A stretch of DNA of 64,000 nucleotides, taken from contig JAPTHN010000001.1 in assembly GCA_026936325.1 (NCBI GenBank), positions 166,268,138 through 166,332,137 on the forward strand. Reading direction: 5' to 3'. The notes beneath the pieces are model-generated. The model saw only the letters and a program-made list of their open reading frames with translations, was not told the origin of the DNA and searched no databases. Positions 25,414 through 37,495 of the stretch are shown piece by piece. This stretch comes from Platynereis dumerilii. Lineage: Eukaryota > Annelida > Polychaeta > Phyllodocida > Nereididae. Positions within the stretch are counted from its first letter, which is position 1, and each line of letters begins with the position of its first letter. Position numbers and translations under genes: made by a program.

Positions 25414-25475
25414 CTATAAATATGAATTGTGTCCAGTGTCACTTTCCTGGATTGATGAGTTCGACGACATAAAAG

Positions 25476-25765
25476 AGTTCCCCCGTGGTCTAATTGGTAA
25501 GTGCACTTGTCAACTGCCTTGAGGGCGTGGGTTCAAATCTCACCCAGGGAACTCACTTTAGTCCGAGTTCATGGAACATTAAATGGAGGCGGGTTGTATC
25601 CAGTATTCTATGCTGGGGCAACTGAAAGACCCTGGGCATCCCTGAATTAATAGGGTATGTGCCAGACTCCCAGTTTTCTCATCTCATCATCATACGGCGA
25701 TCGCCTGCCTCGATATAGACCACTAAGGTGCTGCAGAGGCGTAAAACACAAACAAACAATCAACA
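25476..25765 (+). mobile_element. tRNA-derived SINE, second family, A-rich tail
   Basis: A tRNA-like head has an A box (TGGTCTAATTGGTAAGTGC), a B box (GGGTTCAAATC), a T stem GTGGG/CTCAC, and GTTCCC/GGGAAC pairing as an acceptor. The anticodon loop lacks the conserved T before the anticodon, so it is not a working tRNA gene. About 200 bp of unrelated body follow, then a tail of AAACA-like repeats. ACATAAAAG on the left and ACATAAGAAAAG on the right look like the target duplication. It sits inside the transposase remnant. Confidence 0.78.
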
Positions 25766-26764
25766 ACATAAGAAAAGGAAGCAATTCACCACTTATTCAG
25801 AAACTGTACGTACACGATCCCTCTCCACAGACACATGAAGTCACTCCGATTGACATTTGGGTCACTTTCTGTATCACATTGTTTGGCCTTTGGAAGGACA
25901 ACTGCAAGATCTTGTAGAGTCGATAAATGGGAAAATGTCTACTATACATGTATCTGCCATCCTGGTGACAAAGTCATGGTCTTTGACAAGTACTACAGTT
26001 TGTCTGCTATGGATCATGAGCATCAACAGCATGTTGGGGTTGGTTCCATAAAGTATGACCTAACCCTAACCACTGCCATGTCATGAAACCATTTATAAAA
26101 ATAACATCTAGCATATAGCTATCAAAATTTTTGAGTACATGCAACTTTGGTGATGGGGTGACTGCGGTAAGCCTGAGTGATTGTGTGATTAAACACAAAG
26201 AAGCAGACATTAAAATGATTTTACCTTTTGTGGCAGTTAATGCCGGATTCAGTCATGTATCTGATGATACATATGTCTTTGTGTTCCTCATGTATTTGGT
26301 CAATTTGGATTTACCGACACAGCATTCAAGTTACAGTGCAAATGCAGCATTGGCATCGATAAGTTTTTGGACATCAATTCAACATGTTGTAATCTTAGGC
26401 CAAGGTGCCTTGAAATATAAGGAATGCACTACTTGACTGGATCAGACACCACCTCCTATTTGCATGACAAGGGTAAAGTGTCTGCACTAAAGGTCCCAAA
26501 AGCTTGAGATTTCTTTGGTGATGACACTATCTAGTGAGAGCAAGGTGTGACAACAGAAGAACTGAAACAGAGGGACACAAATGTATTTGTGCACTATATG
26601 GACAGCCTAAGAGAATGTCTATGAGTGAGGTGAGATGCCATCTATACACAGAGAAAGCCGGAAGGCTCCTGATTCCTGAAGCTGAAGTCTCTTCCAACAA
26701 TGGAAGAGAACCTATTCCTACACTGCAACATCAAGCGTGTCCATCTGAAGACCAGTACACATGA
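25766..26764 (+). pseudogene. Transposase remnant in the right arm (XPG/PIN-like nuclease)
   Basis: The plus strand carries, in order, EKEAIHHLFRNC and HRHMK (to about 25,836), KHKEAD near 26,190, HVSDDTYVF near 26,254, LTGSDT near 26,435, and CICALYGQ and VRCHLYTEKAG at 26,590-26,660. The acidic residues in KEAD, SDDT and GSDT fit the spacing of metal-binding acids in XPG/FEN-type nuclease domains, and matching proteins usually read EEADT...SPDTDV...LTGCDT. The reading frame shifts before LTGSDT, and stops lie between the parts. It is fuller than the mirror copy in the left arm. Confidence 0.65.
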
Positions 26765-26792
26765 CAGCAGCTGACCTGTTGGTTCCTCCAGA

Positions 26793-26951
26793 CCGTGGCG
26801 TAACTAGGGGGTCACGAATGGGGGGGGCACCTGGGGGGGCACGCGATTCTCTGGGGGGGGGCTATAATACTAACTGTATATTTTAGCCAAGGTCAAGAAC
26901 TTCATATGGGGGGGCAACTGGGGGGCACAGGTCCAATATTGGGGGGCACGT
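26793..26951. mobile_element. G-rich partial insertion in the right arm
   Basis: This begins CCGTGGCGTAACTAGGGGG, a wording common at ends of animal DNA elements. It holds several runs of 6-9 guanines, with GGGGGGCAC repeated. The left arm has an unrelated 130 bp at the matching place (22,939-23,066). The right end and target duplication are not clear, so it may be a truncated end. Confidence 0.45.
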
Positions 26952-28909
26952 GCAAGACCTCCACTAGAAGCTCCCACCGCAACAATTTCTCTTGTACTAT
27001 TTCCTGTGCTTGTGAAAACACTACTTGTTGCATCAGTCTTTTCAAAATTCAAGAATTTAACAAAGAAAATGATAAAAATTGAGAAGGGGTTCTGGCAGAA
27101 AACACTAATGCAAGAGAACACCATGAGTGGTTGTCTGATGACAAGTGGGAGTAGTTTGGTCAAGCATGGACTTAAACTGTCGTTGAATTTGATTATATAC
27201 AAATACTATGACATCTCTCATTGAAATGTCCATTGTACTGTTAAACATTTAATACTGTAGAATTTAATTCATTACATTGTAAATGAATGAAAATTGGATT
27301 AAGTTAGAAAAGGTTGTTGGAAATCAGTAAAAATTGGAAAATGATGGGGACGTTGATTTTTGGTTGATGGAAATTTATGTTGAATTGATGTAATCTTGAT
27401 ATTTTATATGCAAAATGACCAGATAATGGCATTTTGATGCCAGATTCATGCTTCTTGGGTCAAAATTATCTGAAAAAGTGGTATTGCATTTGATTCTAGG
27501 ACAATTATTAAAAAAGTTGTCGTTGCGGTAGGGCGTACGGCGGCCATTTTGGATTTATGCTAATTACCAGTGTTGCCCAAAGTTGCCGGAGTGGCAACCG
27601 GGCTAAATTTTTTCTCTATACCTATATGATGATGAATCCACCATAAAACCTTACACTTCTCACACTTGCAAGGTTCACTATGGGACATATAGGAGTGGCA
27701 ACTGGACTAGGAGTAAAAAATAGTCAAAAAAATTAATGAATGACAAACTTAACACTAAATATTTTTGTTTAGGTCCTGGTTGCGATCACTAAGAAACAAA
27801 AAGTGATAACGAACAATTAGTTATTGATTAAATGACATTGGTAGTCCAGGACCAACAGACAAGCCTTTCACCAATTAGTAGTGTCGTTTTTACGTTGTTA
27901 ATATCTTGTGCATTGTATGAAAGCTGAGAAAAGGATATATAAATTATAATGATGAAGTTGAAAGTAATTATATGAATTAAACCTCTTCTAAAAACATACA
28001 TGTAGCAAACCTTTGATCATCTTGGGATTTTCTCTTATGTTGGGAATAAAGCAACGTTCAGACCGATGATTTTTATCAACTATCTTCCCACACAACAGCT
28101 TTGATCTGTTCAGAGAATCTTGAATAACACTAGTCTATTCATGAGTTATGCCATTACTTTGTATTCTGAGCAGGGTAATCTTTAAATCCGGTGTGAACAG
28201 ATTTTTAGATTTTTGGTAACCACTTGCAAAGAAGGAACGAGAAAATTTTGATTAGTTAAGATGTGTTTGTCCTATTCTTTTGGATTCTTAATAATTGACA
28301 ATGATTGATTGCCAATTAATTGAAGGGTATTTGGAGCATGTTATTACACCACCCATGCAATGACACAACTAATTTTCAAATTAAGCTTTTTACGTAGCTG
28401 CACACTGAATCAAAAGCATTATCCAGATTTCTGATTAAAACATTGAAGGTTAATCAACTCTGCATGGTATCCAGAGAATATTTTCAGTTTGTTTTTTCTT
28501 CCTGATTTTTCAATTGGCCCATGCTGATTTGCAATAATTCTCCTCGTCACTGACTGCATGGAGAAGAGAGTAACTTTGGCCTTTGGTTTGTCAGAACATC
28601 ACTGCAGGTTTGTTATTCGTGATATTGGTTTATATAAGACTCTTAAGAGATGGATATTGAATTAGGATTGTCATTCCAGTTCCTCAACAGGAAGAACCAA
28701 TTTCTACAAAATAAGAGAACCTGAAGTGTTTATCACCATACACAGGATCAAGAATAAGCAACTGAGAATTGCCTAGCTTTAATTTCATTCTTCACAATTA
28801 TACTGCGTTATGGACATTTTTAATATGATATATATGACTACCTGCCTGAATCAATAGCCTTGCTTATTCGATGAATAATTTCTCGTCTGAGAAGACATTC
28901 ACCTATCAC

Positions 28910-29030
28910 CAGTGGCAGATCCAGACACGATAGTCTGGCTGGGGGCGGACACATTTCGGCAGTCACTGGCCGTGTTACTGCATTAAAAAAAATTTAAAGT
29001 GCTACTGTTGATCTTGGTGGTCTTCCACTG
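28910..29030. mobile_element. Short hAT-like MITE, unit 3 copy
   Basis: This is the copy of 3,223-3,343 inherited by duplication, with the same ATCAC flanks (28,905-28,909 and 29,031-29,035). Confidence 0.6.
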
Positions 29031-32000
29031 ATCACCATGGATGAGTATTCTCATCCAAAGGAGTATGAAGGATGAAGGAAGTACATCTCAGTCTGTGTGT
29101 TATGTTATTGTTGCATATTGGTTTTGCCAAGACTTGTGATGAAGAGGTTGCATGAATGCAGGTATTCTGCGTGTGGTTTACTAGTTTTCTTATAAGAAGA
29201 TTATTGATGTTTTTCTTTTTGACACAATTTCAATCACCCATAATTGCTGGGGAAAAACATTTTATACCAATGTTATGAATGCAGAAGAAGGCTCCAAGAG
29301 AAATCATAAACAGTAGCGGGAATTTTGTTTGAGAGATCTTATTCCTTGAGATGAATAAGGAGATAACTGAACTGTTATGAGGAATAACCTGTGAATGAGG
29401 TGAAGAAGAAGATAATCTCTTAGCATATTGTGCAGAACGATGCCTTACGGCATTTTCGCACCTTATTTTGTCAAATCTGTTGACTTTTTTAATCCTTTTC
29501 TTTGGCTCATGATTGTGACGAGTTTGCTTCGCAATATATACATCTGCTAATTCTAGTTAATTCTGCTTGAAGCTTTTCAAATCATTATGCATTTCCATGA
29601 CTCAAGAACGTGTTTTGCCAAGTGATTATACAGTAATCTGCATGAACTTCTTGTATTGTTATCATATGGTATAATAACTATAATTGATGGTTTTGATAAG
29701 ACATATCGCTAGTTGAACTTTTAAATTCCTGTTGTGTTTCATTCCGCAGTTAACCTGGAAACACAGATAAGGTTCCTTCCCTGATACAAGCTGTAATAAG
29801 AGATATAGCAATTTTCTGTACTCATACTGACAGTCCTTTGTGGGCCCTTTTTGTATTTGAAGTGGATTAAGATTTAAAAGGATGTACACATATTACTTGT
29901 TTAAATATTTGATATATTTAATCATATAACAATGTATGCCAATAAGATATAAACTACCAGCCTTAGACGGATAATCGTGTGCAGCCATTTTTGTCCAAAT
30001 TATGTTTCATCATGAAATGCTTTCATAGCATTGTGATCTCAAGCAGAAGAGCCTGTCTAGTATATTGAATTGTTTTATTTTTCGTTGTCATAAAATGTGA
30101 GCTAATGTCTCTTGAGCATGAATTTAATTGACCGAAGCTTTTTGCAAGACAATCTCTTCAGCGCAGAGAAAACAGTTCTCCAGAAAACCATTAATATGCT
30201 GCTAGGCTGAAGGTGCTAAACGACGTCTGCTTGGGGAAAATGTGTTTCATTACCGACTGACAAAGTCTGTTATTCCTGTCTCTTGAAGCTTCTTGGTCTT
30301 AAATTAAACTTATCGTTTTTGTAATGAGTTTGACTGAGCGCCCAAAAGACTTAGTTATTTAGCTGCCTGGTTGCGCCCAGCATCTTGAAAAGACTCGAGA
30401 CGCTTCATCACTCCATGAGTATTGGTGAGATGCCAGACCCATCAGCAGAAGACTGTATAAGCTCAGTCGTGTTACTTTGAAGGAGTACTCCAAGCCATTG
30501 GTGGTCACTGAGGTATTTTGGGTGGTCTGGCTTGGGCAAGATGTGAAGGGACAACTTGTAAAGGCCGACTTGCAAAGAAGGCCAAGGGTCATGGTAGAAC
30601 ATCAAGCCAAGGCACACACTCTGACCCCAGTCTGCATAGCACCATAATTCAAACTTTATTGTGAGCCGGCTGCCTTTGTTTGGACGAACTTTGCATAAAT
30701 ACACAGGTGGTGCTTTCTTGAAATTCCGATAAGAGGACAAAGTGAACATCTATCAGCTGAGGGAGTTGATGAAATCAATAGGTGCAGCTGCTTCCAAAAG
30801 GAATACTTGTCCATATCAATGGTGACCACGGCCAGATTTATCACAATGTAGATATTGTCCTTTTTGGACGCCATTCTCAGATATACCCAAAATCTGTTCT
30901 CTGACAAAAGAATAACCCTTAGCTACTTAGCTGAGAAACCACATTAGGCCTATATAAAGCCAAAACAGGAAAGCATGATATATATTATGTATACACTCAA
31001 CAGGCTGAATGTTTGTCTCATGGTAAAGCCCTCTAGTGATAAATCACATATTCCCACTCCCGTGGTGAATAACCTATACAATATCACATGAACTTTAGAC
31101 AATGAATCTGAACTGTACATTTAATAAAACTGTTACCTTAGTTCTATGGGTGAAAATCCTTGCTTCTGTGGCTTCTATTCAGATATAAACATAATATCAC
31201 AGCCACATAAGGAAGATCTTGCATTGTGTTTTCGTAAGCTATGGAGTGTTGAAAATCTTTAGGTTAGAGCAGAGACCTGTTCAAGACCTGTTCAATAGTT
31301 TTCTTTAGTAAAAATGGGCTGTTCATAATAAGATGCTGAAGAGTTGACTTTTCTATAAAGGCCTTTATGAAAACAAATTTTGTAGCTTGAGAATCAACTC
31401 TTATTTTCAGGGACATAGATGTTAACTTCACAGGCATCCATATACAAATGTTATGTAGCTGTGGCGAGACCTTCCATACAAAGATTCTGCAAGTGAAACA
31501 AATACAATGTACTTCACATGTCAAGTTTTATCCAGAACAAAACAAACCCATCCTCCCCACGCAAGCCCTGCTAAAATGGACAGGGTTTTCTGCTATTTCC
31601 AATCTCTTCTGTGATTGGTTGCTTATTTAGGTCATAAGCATTTGGCAGGCAGATTTAGTCAGATTATGGACACTTAGAGGATTACTGGCAACTAAGAAAA
31701 ACAGTGTAAAACAAGCAAACTTTCAAACAGTTTCATTTCAGAACTGTGAAAATACATAATTCAATGGAATTTTCGGAACTGTGATAGCACCATTCAACAA
31801 TACACAATTTCTCAATTTGTAACTGTGTGAAACAGAAGCAACAATTTCAAACTGTGATTAAGTTAATTAAGTATTCATGAATTAGCAAAGGTTATGGGCC
31901 ATTTTGTCATGGTATGACTTGGGATGATGAACAAACCATGATGCACACAGAGATCTTAGTCTAATCCCATCACAAATTATGTGACTTCCACTGAGGCATT

Positions 32001-32049
32001 TGTGTTCATTCATCAATGCCATCGGTCTGGAGCCTGAGCAGTGAATATA
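29031..32049. other. Unit 3 backbone without genes
   Basis: This matches 3,344-3,493 and 4,387-7,249 with few changes. The site of the 3,494-4,384 element is empty here. I see no gene. Confidence 0.7.
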
Positions 32050-33030
32050 TATTTACTGCCACACCTCCTCTCCTTGTCAGACACATATTTTATATCTTCA
32101 TTTTGCTTCAACCCCATGGCAGTTGTAGAATTTCACAGAACTTATAGAGGTGCCCACCAAAGCTGAACGGATATTGTGACACATAATGCTAAACCAGTCG
32201 TGACAAGAATAGCTTCCACAATACATGCATAGAGGTGTCTTTTCCAGGCAACTCATAAATTTGCACAGGAACAGATTTCATAAGGCAAGCATCATCTGAT
32301 CACATGCATACAACCAATGGCTATATATCCAGGAGCTAAGTGATGGAATGGTAGTTCTATAATGGTCCAATGAGAACACACTTAATTTGATTGTTGTCCG
32401 TGGATTTTCTCTGACAATTACGACATAAGTATGACACAATGCAACAATAATTGATTGTCACAGTAAATTTGTTGCGGCATACGATAATCAAACAACAATT
32501 ATGTAATGTCAAATATGCTATAATTTATACATAATTAATTAATACAATTTATACATAATTAAGCAGTCTAACACATGCAGGCACGAATGATTTGCTAAAC
32601 CTTACTGTTCTTATGAGTTGTACTTGGAATCTTTTGCATGATCGGGATGATTGAACAAGTCCTATTGATTTTTAGTGTGGACAGTAAATTGGGGATTGTA
32701 CCAGTACTTGCACTCCTACATTTGTATATTCCACGCAAAAAAAAACAAAAACTTTTGAATAGAGCAACAAAAAGGGAAATGATGTGTTAAAAAAGAGTGG
32801 CCACAGTGAAAGGAAACTCTACTCCCTGTGTACACAACGTTGCACTTCTGTAGCTTCACTACCCAGGAAACCTTGCAAGTGGTCTAGATCCAGTCCATTT
32901 AACTCCAATCACCCCTCAGCAGTAGGTCTTCATGTGATGGACATTCCAACAACGTCGTCCATATAAGTTCTCGTTATGTTTGTAATATCCAGCCTCTTCC
33001 ACCAATTAGCAGATGTGATGTGGTTCACCC
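32050..33030 (-). repeat. Left arm of unit 3 inverted repeat
   Basis: This is the counterpart of 7,250-8,225. Its reverse complement aligns with 34,700-35,470. Near 32,353-32,390 it follows the unit 2 wording (TCTATAATGGTCCAATGAG) rather than that of unit 1, a small patch of exchange. Confidence 0.6.
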
Positions 33031-34699
33031 AATTTACTGTTGACCAGTCTTACTTGCTTAGACTTTTTGCATAAAATTTCGTCTGTGAGTAATGATAAAT
33101 CTGATATTTATTTGGATGTTCCACACTAAAAATCAACAGGATTTGTTTAATTATATCACATCTGGATAGACTTTGCTCTGCATGGCGATTGGTGGTGGGA
33201 CTTCAAAATTATGGTAAGAAATTTGCTGTGAAACTGTTAATCGATCTAGTATGCTTCCTTTTCATTGGCTGACATAGTTAAACAAGAATACATTATGTCA
33301 ATTTAAGGTAATGTAGCATATCACACTTATGTGTCTGGGGTAGATTCTCTGGCTGCACATATAATTTGTTGATCTATACAGCGCTAATATATCGATCTAC
33401 ATTTGAAAATATTAGTTGTAATGAGTATTAATCTATTCAAACGCACTGTTGCCAAGCTTTATTTGAAGATTGTCTCAGGGCTTGGCATTTGAAGAGATTA
33501 ATCTAAACTTGATAGTAGAAGTAAGAACCAGCTGTTGGGAGTCATTCTTTTTCATGTAAAGGATGCCATCCTAAGACAGCCTCATTGCAACAGGCCACAC
33601 TTTGTGAGATTTATACAAATTATCATGTTTTCCAGTTATAACTGTCTTAAGCGTATATATTTCTTTGATAATTATCTATCTCACTGTTTATTGCTCTGCG
33701 GTTTCCTTTCCTGAGGAAAGAATTCACAGATTGCATGATGAACAGTAAGTCGGTGGCGAATTGCTCTACTTGAGAGTGAGATTTCCTTGGTAGGATGCAG
33801 GAGAAGCTGAAGTAGCATTTTTGTGGTGTGCTGAAAACAAGGATGATATTCCTGTGAATGTTCAGTCAGGATTCTAGATTTAGACAAAGTTTATTTGAAG
33901 GTCTTATTTTGTTGTAATTTAAGTGAATAATAGCTGCATGTGCTTTCTGCTGCTATGATGGTTTGGGTTGCAAAATAATTCGTCCCTCCCCCACCCTGAA
34001 TCACCATAACTTCCTGTGCAATGCTGTATGGTGAAAAAAAATGGAATGACAAGTTGTTAAGAGCATGCGGAAATATTCAATTGATGCATTCCAAAACTGA
34101 AGAAGGATGTGACTATATTTTCAAGTAGTTAATTCTTTCAGAACTAATATTATAGTGATTCTTGTGAAGTAGCATTGGGTTGAACTGAGTATCTGCTATT
34201 TGAGCTGGATTACGGTATTCACATTTATTGAAAACTTACGCAAAAAATCAGTTGCCTTGCAAACTCTAGGCTCCTTCTGTTTTTAAACTTAAAATGTGCA
34301 ACACTGTTCTACTTCTAATGGCACCCCAGACATCTAATCTGAAAGAGACTCCATTACAAAGTGCATTAGTGGATTACTGATACCTCACTTGGTTTGCCAT
34401 CAGAGAAATGGCTTTTAGCCTGTTGTTGGAAGGTTGCAATTTCAGAAGAGCAAGGATAAGTTACCAAATACAGGATAAAACCAAAAAGGGAGCGACAAGA
34501 TCAAAATTTGCTTCAAAGAAAATTTTTCCAGAAGCATTAGTGACTGGAATGCAGTCGAACAGTTGCACTTACTGATCTTTCTTTAGCCTATTTGTACCGT
34601 TAAAAGAATGCACTACATGTGCTGTCGTGGAAAATCCTTTTGATATGGTGACCACCATAATATTGACTGCATAGAGACGCATGCAATCTATAGTATCCA
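33031..34699. other. Unit 3 spacer without genes
   Basis: This includes the 8,560-8,870-type block and the 260-bp block shared with unit 2 (34,108-34,380). No element ends or coding signal are visible. Confidence 0.55.
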
Positions 34700-35470
34700 T
34701 ATGCATATGGTGGTAACCATGTCACATCTATTAATTGGTGGGAGGGGCTGCCGGGACATAACAGGAACTTATAGGGATGTAAGTTATTTGAATGTCCATC
34801 GCATGATGATTTACAGCTGAGGGTTCATAAGAGTTGAGTGGACTGGATCTAGATCACTTGCAAGGTTTCTGGGGCAGTGAAACTGTTGTGTACACAGGGA
34901 GCAGAGTTTCCTTTCACTGCGGCAGTGCGGCCACAGTGTTTGTCTGGAAGATCTGTTTTTTTAACACACCATCTTTCCATTTTGTTGCTCTATTCACAGG
35001 TTTGTATTTTTGTATGGTGTGTCAATGTAGGAGTACAAATGCTGGTTGAACCCAACACTTACGGCATACCAGTCTTACTTACATTTTTGGATGTCCTCAC
35101 AAAAAATCAACAGGACTTCGATATTGTCAAGGAAGATCTCCATGGAGTCCAGACCATGAACACTGTACTGTGTACTCAATGAATCATTATTTAATATTAT
35201 AGACTGCCACTTGATCACTTGGCATAGCTCCTAGATAAAAAGCCATTGATTATATGCATATGATCAGATGATTCTGGCCTTTTGAAATCTGTTCATGTTT
35301 AATCTATGAGTTTCTCCGAAAGACACCTCCATGCATATGTGTTTTTTGAGAGCAATTCTCGTCACAACTTGTTTGGCATTATGTATCAGAATATCCTCTC
35401 AACTGTGGTGCTGCTGTATAATATCTGCGAAATTCTATAACTGTTCTGGATGGAGATGTGAAATATATAT
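34700..35470 (+). repeat. Right arm of unit 3 inverted repeat, unit 3/4 junction
   Basis: This mirrors 32,050-33,030. It is uninterrupted and so gives the empty site for the element at 18,233-20,380. Confidence 0.6.
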
Positions 35471-35889
35471 CATGTCACAGTAATTGTGTGAATGAAAAGT
35501 GTTTCCACTACTAGTGCTACTTCAAGACAGAATGAACCATGCAACCTGGAGAGTGGAGAATGTATATTGAAATTTTTTGCTGCCTAGTGTTACTATTATT
35601 TTCTCCCGTTTTTGTTGTTACAAGATGTATTGAGAATCTCCTGGATGTGTTGAGTTTGCAGTTATAGAGGTACAGATTTACACGTAACACTTGTATGAAA
35701 ATCTGTGCAGTACACGCTGATGGAGAATTTTAATTCTAATGATTGACAATGTCACAAGGTTTGTAAAAATGTACGTAGAATTATTGACGCACAACATTGT
35801 GAAGAAACGTCAATTAGTGATAGACATGCATTTACAAGACATCATGTGAATTCTTAAAGATACGAGCATAAAAAGAAAAGCAAAACTTC

Positions 35890-37495
35890 CAAATACTTTC
35901 AGAAGACAAGAACAGTGGACGAGATGTGAGATTCTGCCTCTATGGTCTTGAGTTCTGATCCAAGTCCTCTGCAGAGTTCCAGAAACGGCAAAAAAAAACC
36001 CCTAAATTTTCATATAAACCCATTTTCATGATTTTCGATGGATTTTTTCTCAATTATTTCATCTGCAGAAGATTTAGTCCAGAATCAGTTATCACTAGTA
36101 AAATTTGCAGAAAACTGCAGTTTTTTATATTTCTTAGTAATTTATCAATTTTTTTTAAATAATGCCTATTTTACAGGAAAGAGATTTTTAAGATTTATTG
36201 AATATACATTTTTTGGTATGTTAAACATGTTTTCTGATGTAGGGGAGAGCGGGGCACAGTGAGACGGCGGGCACAGTGAGACAAAGACCGTAGCGTCTAG
36301 CTGGTATTGTTTACAGATAAACCCTCTTTTGTATAGTACAAAAAGTAAGTAAGTGAGAGTCTGACATATATCCGGAATGCCTACACAGCATATCGAGAGT
36401 GGAAGTTCAATATTTAGGTTTTTAGCCGATAAAAGTAAATAATTTTGCTAAACGACTTTTTGTTATAATTCCCAAGAAAAATGGTATAACGCAAATCAAT
36501 TGCCAGGAATTCAAACCTTGATTATTTACCTTAGTTTAGTGAGATAATGAACCACAATACAGGCATCTGGTCCGCAGGATTCAAAAATTTTATAAAGAGA
36601 GCTGCGTGGGGCACTGTGAGACAGTTGGAGGCGGGGCACAGTGAGACATGGTAAAATACACTCGAAACGACCTGAATGTAAGGCATAGCTTACAATTCAC
36701 TATTAAAAACAAAATGCCTGCAATAAACTGCTGATTTTAGTGAGTCATATTCAAAGAGAAGCATCAGAATGAATTTTGATTAGTATGTAACAGGTGCGGC
36801 AGGTTAAATAAGTCGTGCATGTGTCCTGTGCGATGAAGTTTCGAAACATGCTCAAAAATGGACCTAAAAAATCACCTAGCCAGCTGCTGTTATAAGAGTA
36901 CAGTAGATTCTGTAGCAACAATTGATGAAACAATTCTGCAGGTCCCGAGGATCGGGGGTTATGGCAGCAGATGCCCTGTCTCACTGTGCCCCGCCTGCTG
37001 TCTCACTGTGCCCCGCCCACGGGGCACAGTGAGACACTTAACGAGCATGGACAAAACTCAAAATTTCTCCAAACCTGTAAAAGGTAGGGACCTGAAACTA
37101 CCTGACAATATACCCAACGTCATTGCTATAATGTAGACCTGATCTCATTTAACTCGTTACTGCCAACATTTTGGAACACTTGAAAATAAAAAAAGTGTCT
37201 CACTGTGCCCCGCTCTCCCCTATATTCGCAAATATCAACCATCTAGAAAAGATAGGAAGTAGTGGTTATGGAAATAAGAGTCTGTCCCTATTCACCCCCA
37301 AGTGAGGGGTGAATAGGGACCGCAGTTTTCTGGGCCAAATTAATTGAAAATGTGGGATATCTTAAAAAGCCTCTAGCGATATTTAGAACTTAAGCCAGGC
37401 CAAATGTTGATAATATATTTAGAATTCTGAGACAACTTTTACCCATGCTATGACAGAAAAATGTTCAATTTTGTCATTATTCACCCCATAATATG
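35890..37495. mobile_element. GGGGTGAAT element, second copy, left-truncated
   Basis: From about 35,890 to 36,241, and from 37,221 to 37,495, the sequence follows the element at 18,233-20,380 without its nested foldback. It includes the opposed keyword pair at 37,293-37,322 and the right end ATTCACCCCATA. The left TIR is not found. It is interrupted by the element at 36,242-37,220. Confidence 0.7.
36242..37220. mobile_element. GGGGCACAGTGAGAC element, second copy
   Basis: This is collinear with 15,055-16,035 over its full length, with the same TIRs. TA flanks it at 36,240-36,241 and 37,221-37,222. It sits inside the GGGGTGAAT element. The two copies differ at scattered positions, so they are separate insertions and not a recent duplication. 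Confidence 0.9.

Larger units (their letters stand above)
22198..27709. mobile_element. Academ-like DNA transposon with very long inverted arms
   Basis: The ends TAGTCCAGTTGCC and GGCAACTGGACTA are inverted. GGA flanks both sides (22,195-22,197 and 27,710-27,712). Unit 1 at 1,702-1,712 shows the uninterrupted site. The arms, about 22,198-23,590 and 25,765-27,709, are mirror images that include protein-coding remnants. A 3-bp target duplication and an XPG/PIN-nuclease-like coding remnant point to the Academ superfamily; this is inference from the motifs. The middle holds an hAT-like element (24,275-25,413) and a SINE (25,476-25,765). Confidence 0.75.
21394..27850. mobile_element. GGTAATGACA element, copy split by a later insertion
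   Basis: Its left part, 21,394-22,197, matches 915-1,703. The sequence resumes at about 27,710 and ends near 27,850, where it joins array backbone. The right TIR is lost. The interruption is the Academ-like element at 22,198-27,709. A 158-codon minus-strand frame at 21,313-21,789 runs out of the element into flanking array and is broken in the unit 1 copy, so I do not treat it as a gene. Confidence 0.7.
20385..35170 (+). repeat. Tandem array unit 3, split by a 5.5-kb transposon
   Basis: Without the insertion at 22,198-27,709 the unit is about 9.3 kb. From about 27,712 to 33,800 it follows unit 1. From about 33,830 to its end it follows unit 2, for example in the intact AAAACAAGGATGATATTCC at 33,834 and the 260-bp block at 34,108-34,380. 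It is therefore a mosaic. Confidence 0.85.

Noticed and set aside
25476-25552. A tRNA gene.
   Set aside because: Both promoter boxes and two stems are present, but the anticodon loop lacks the conserved T and the sequence continues into a SINE body with an A-rich tail and target duplication.
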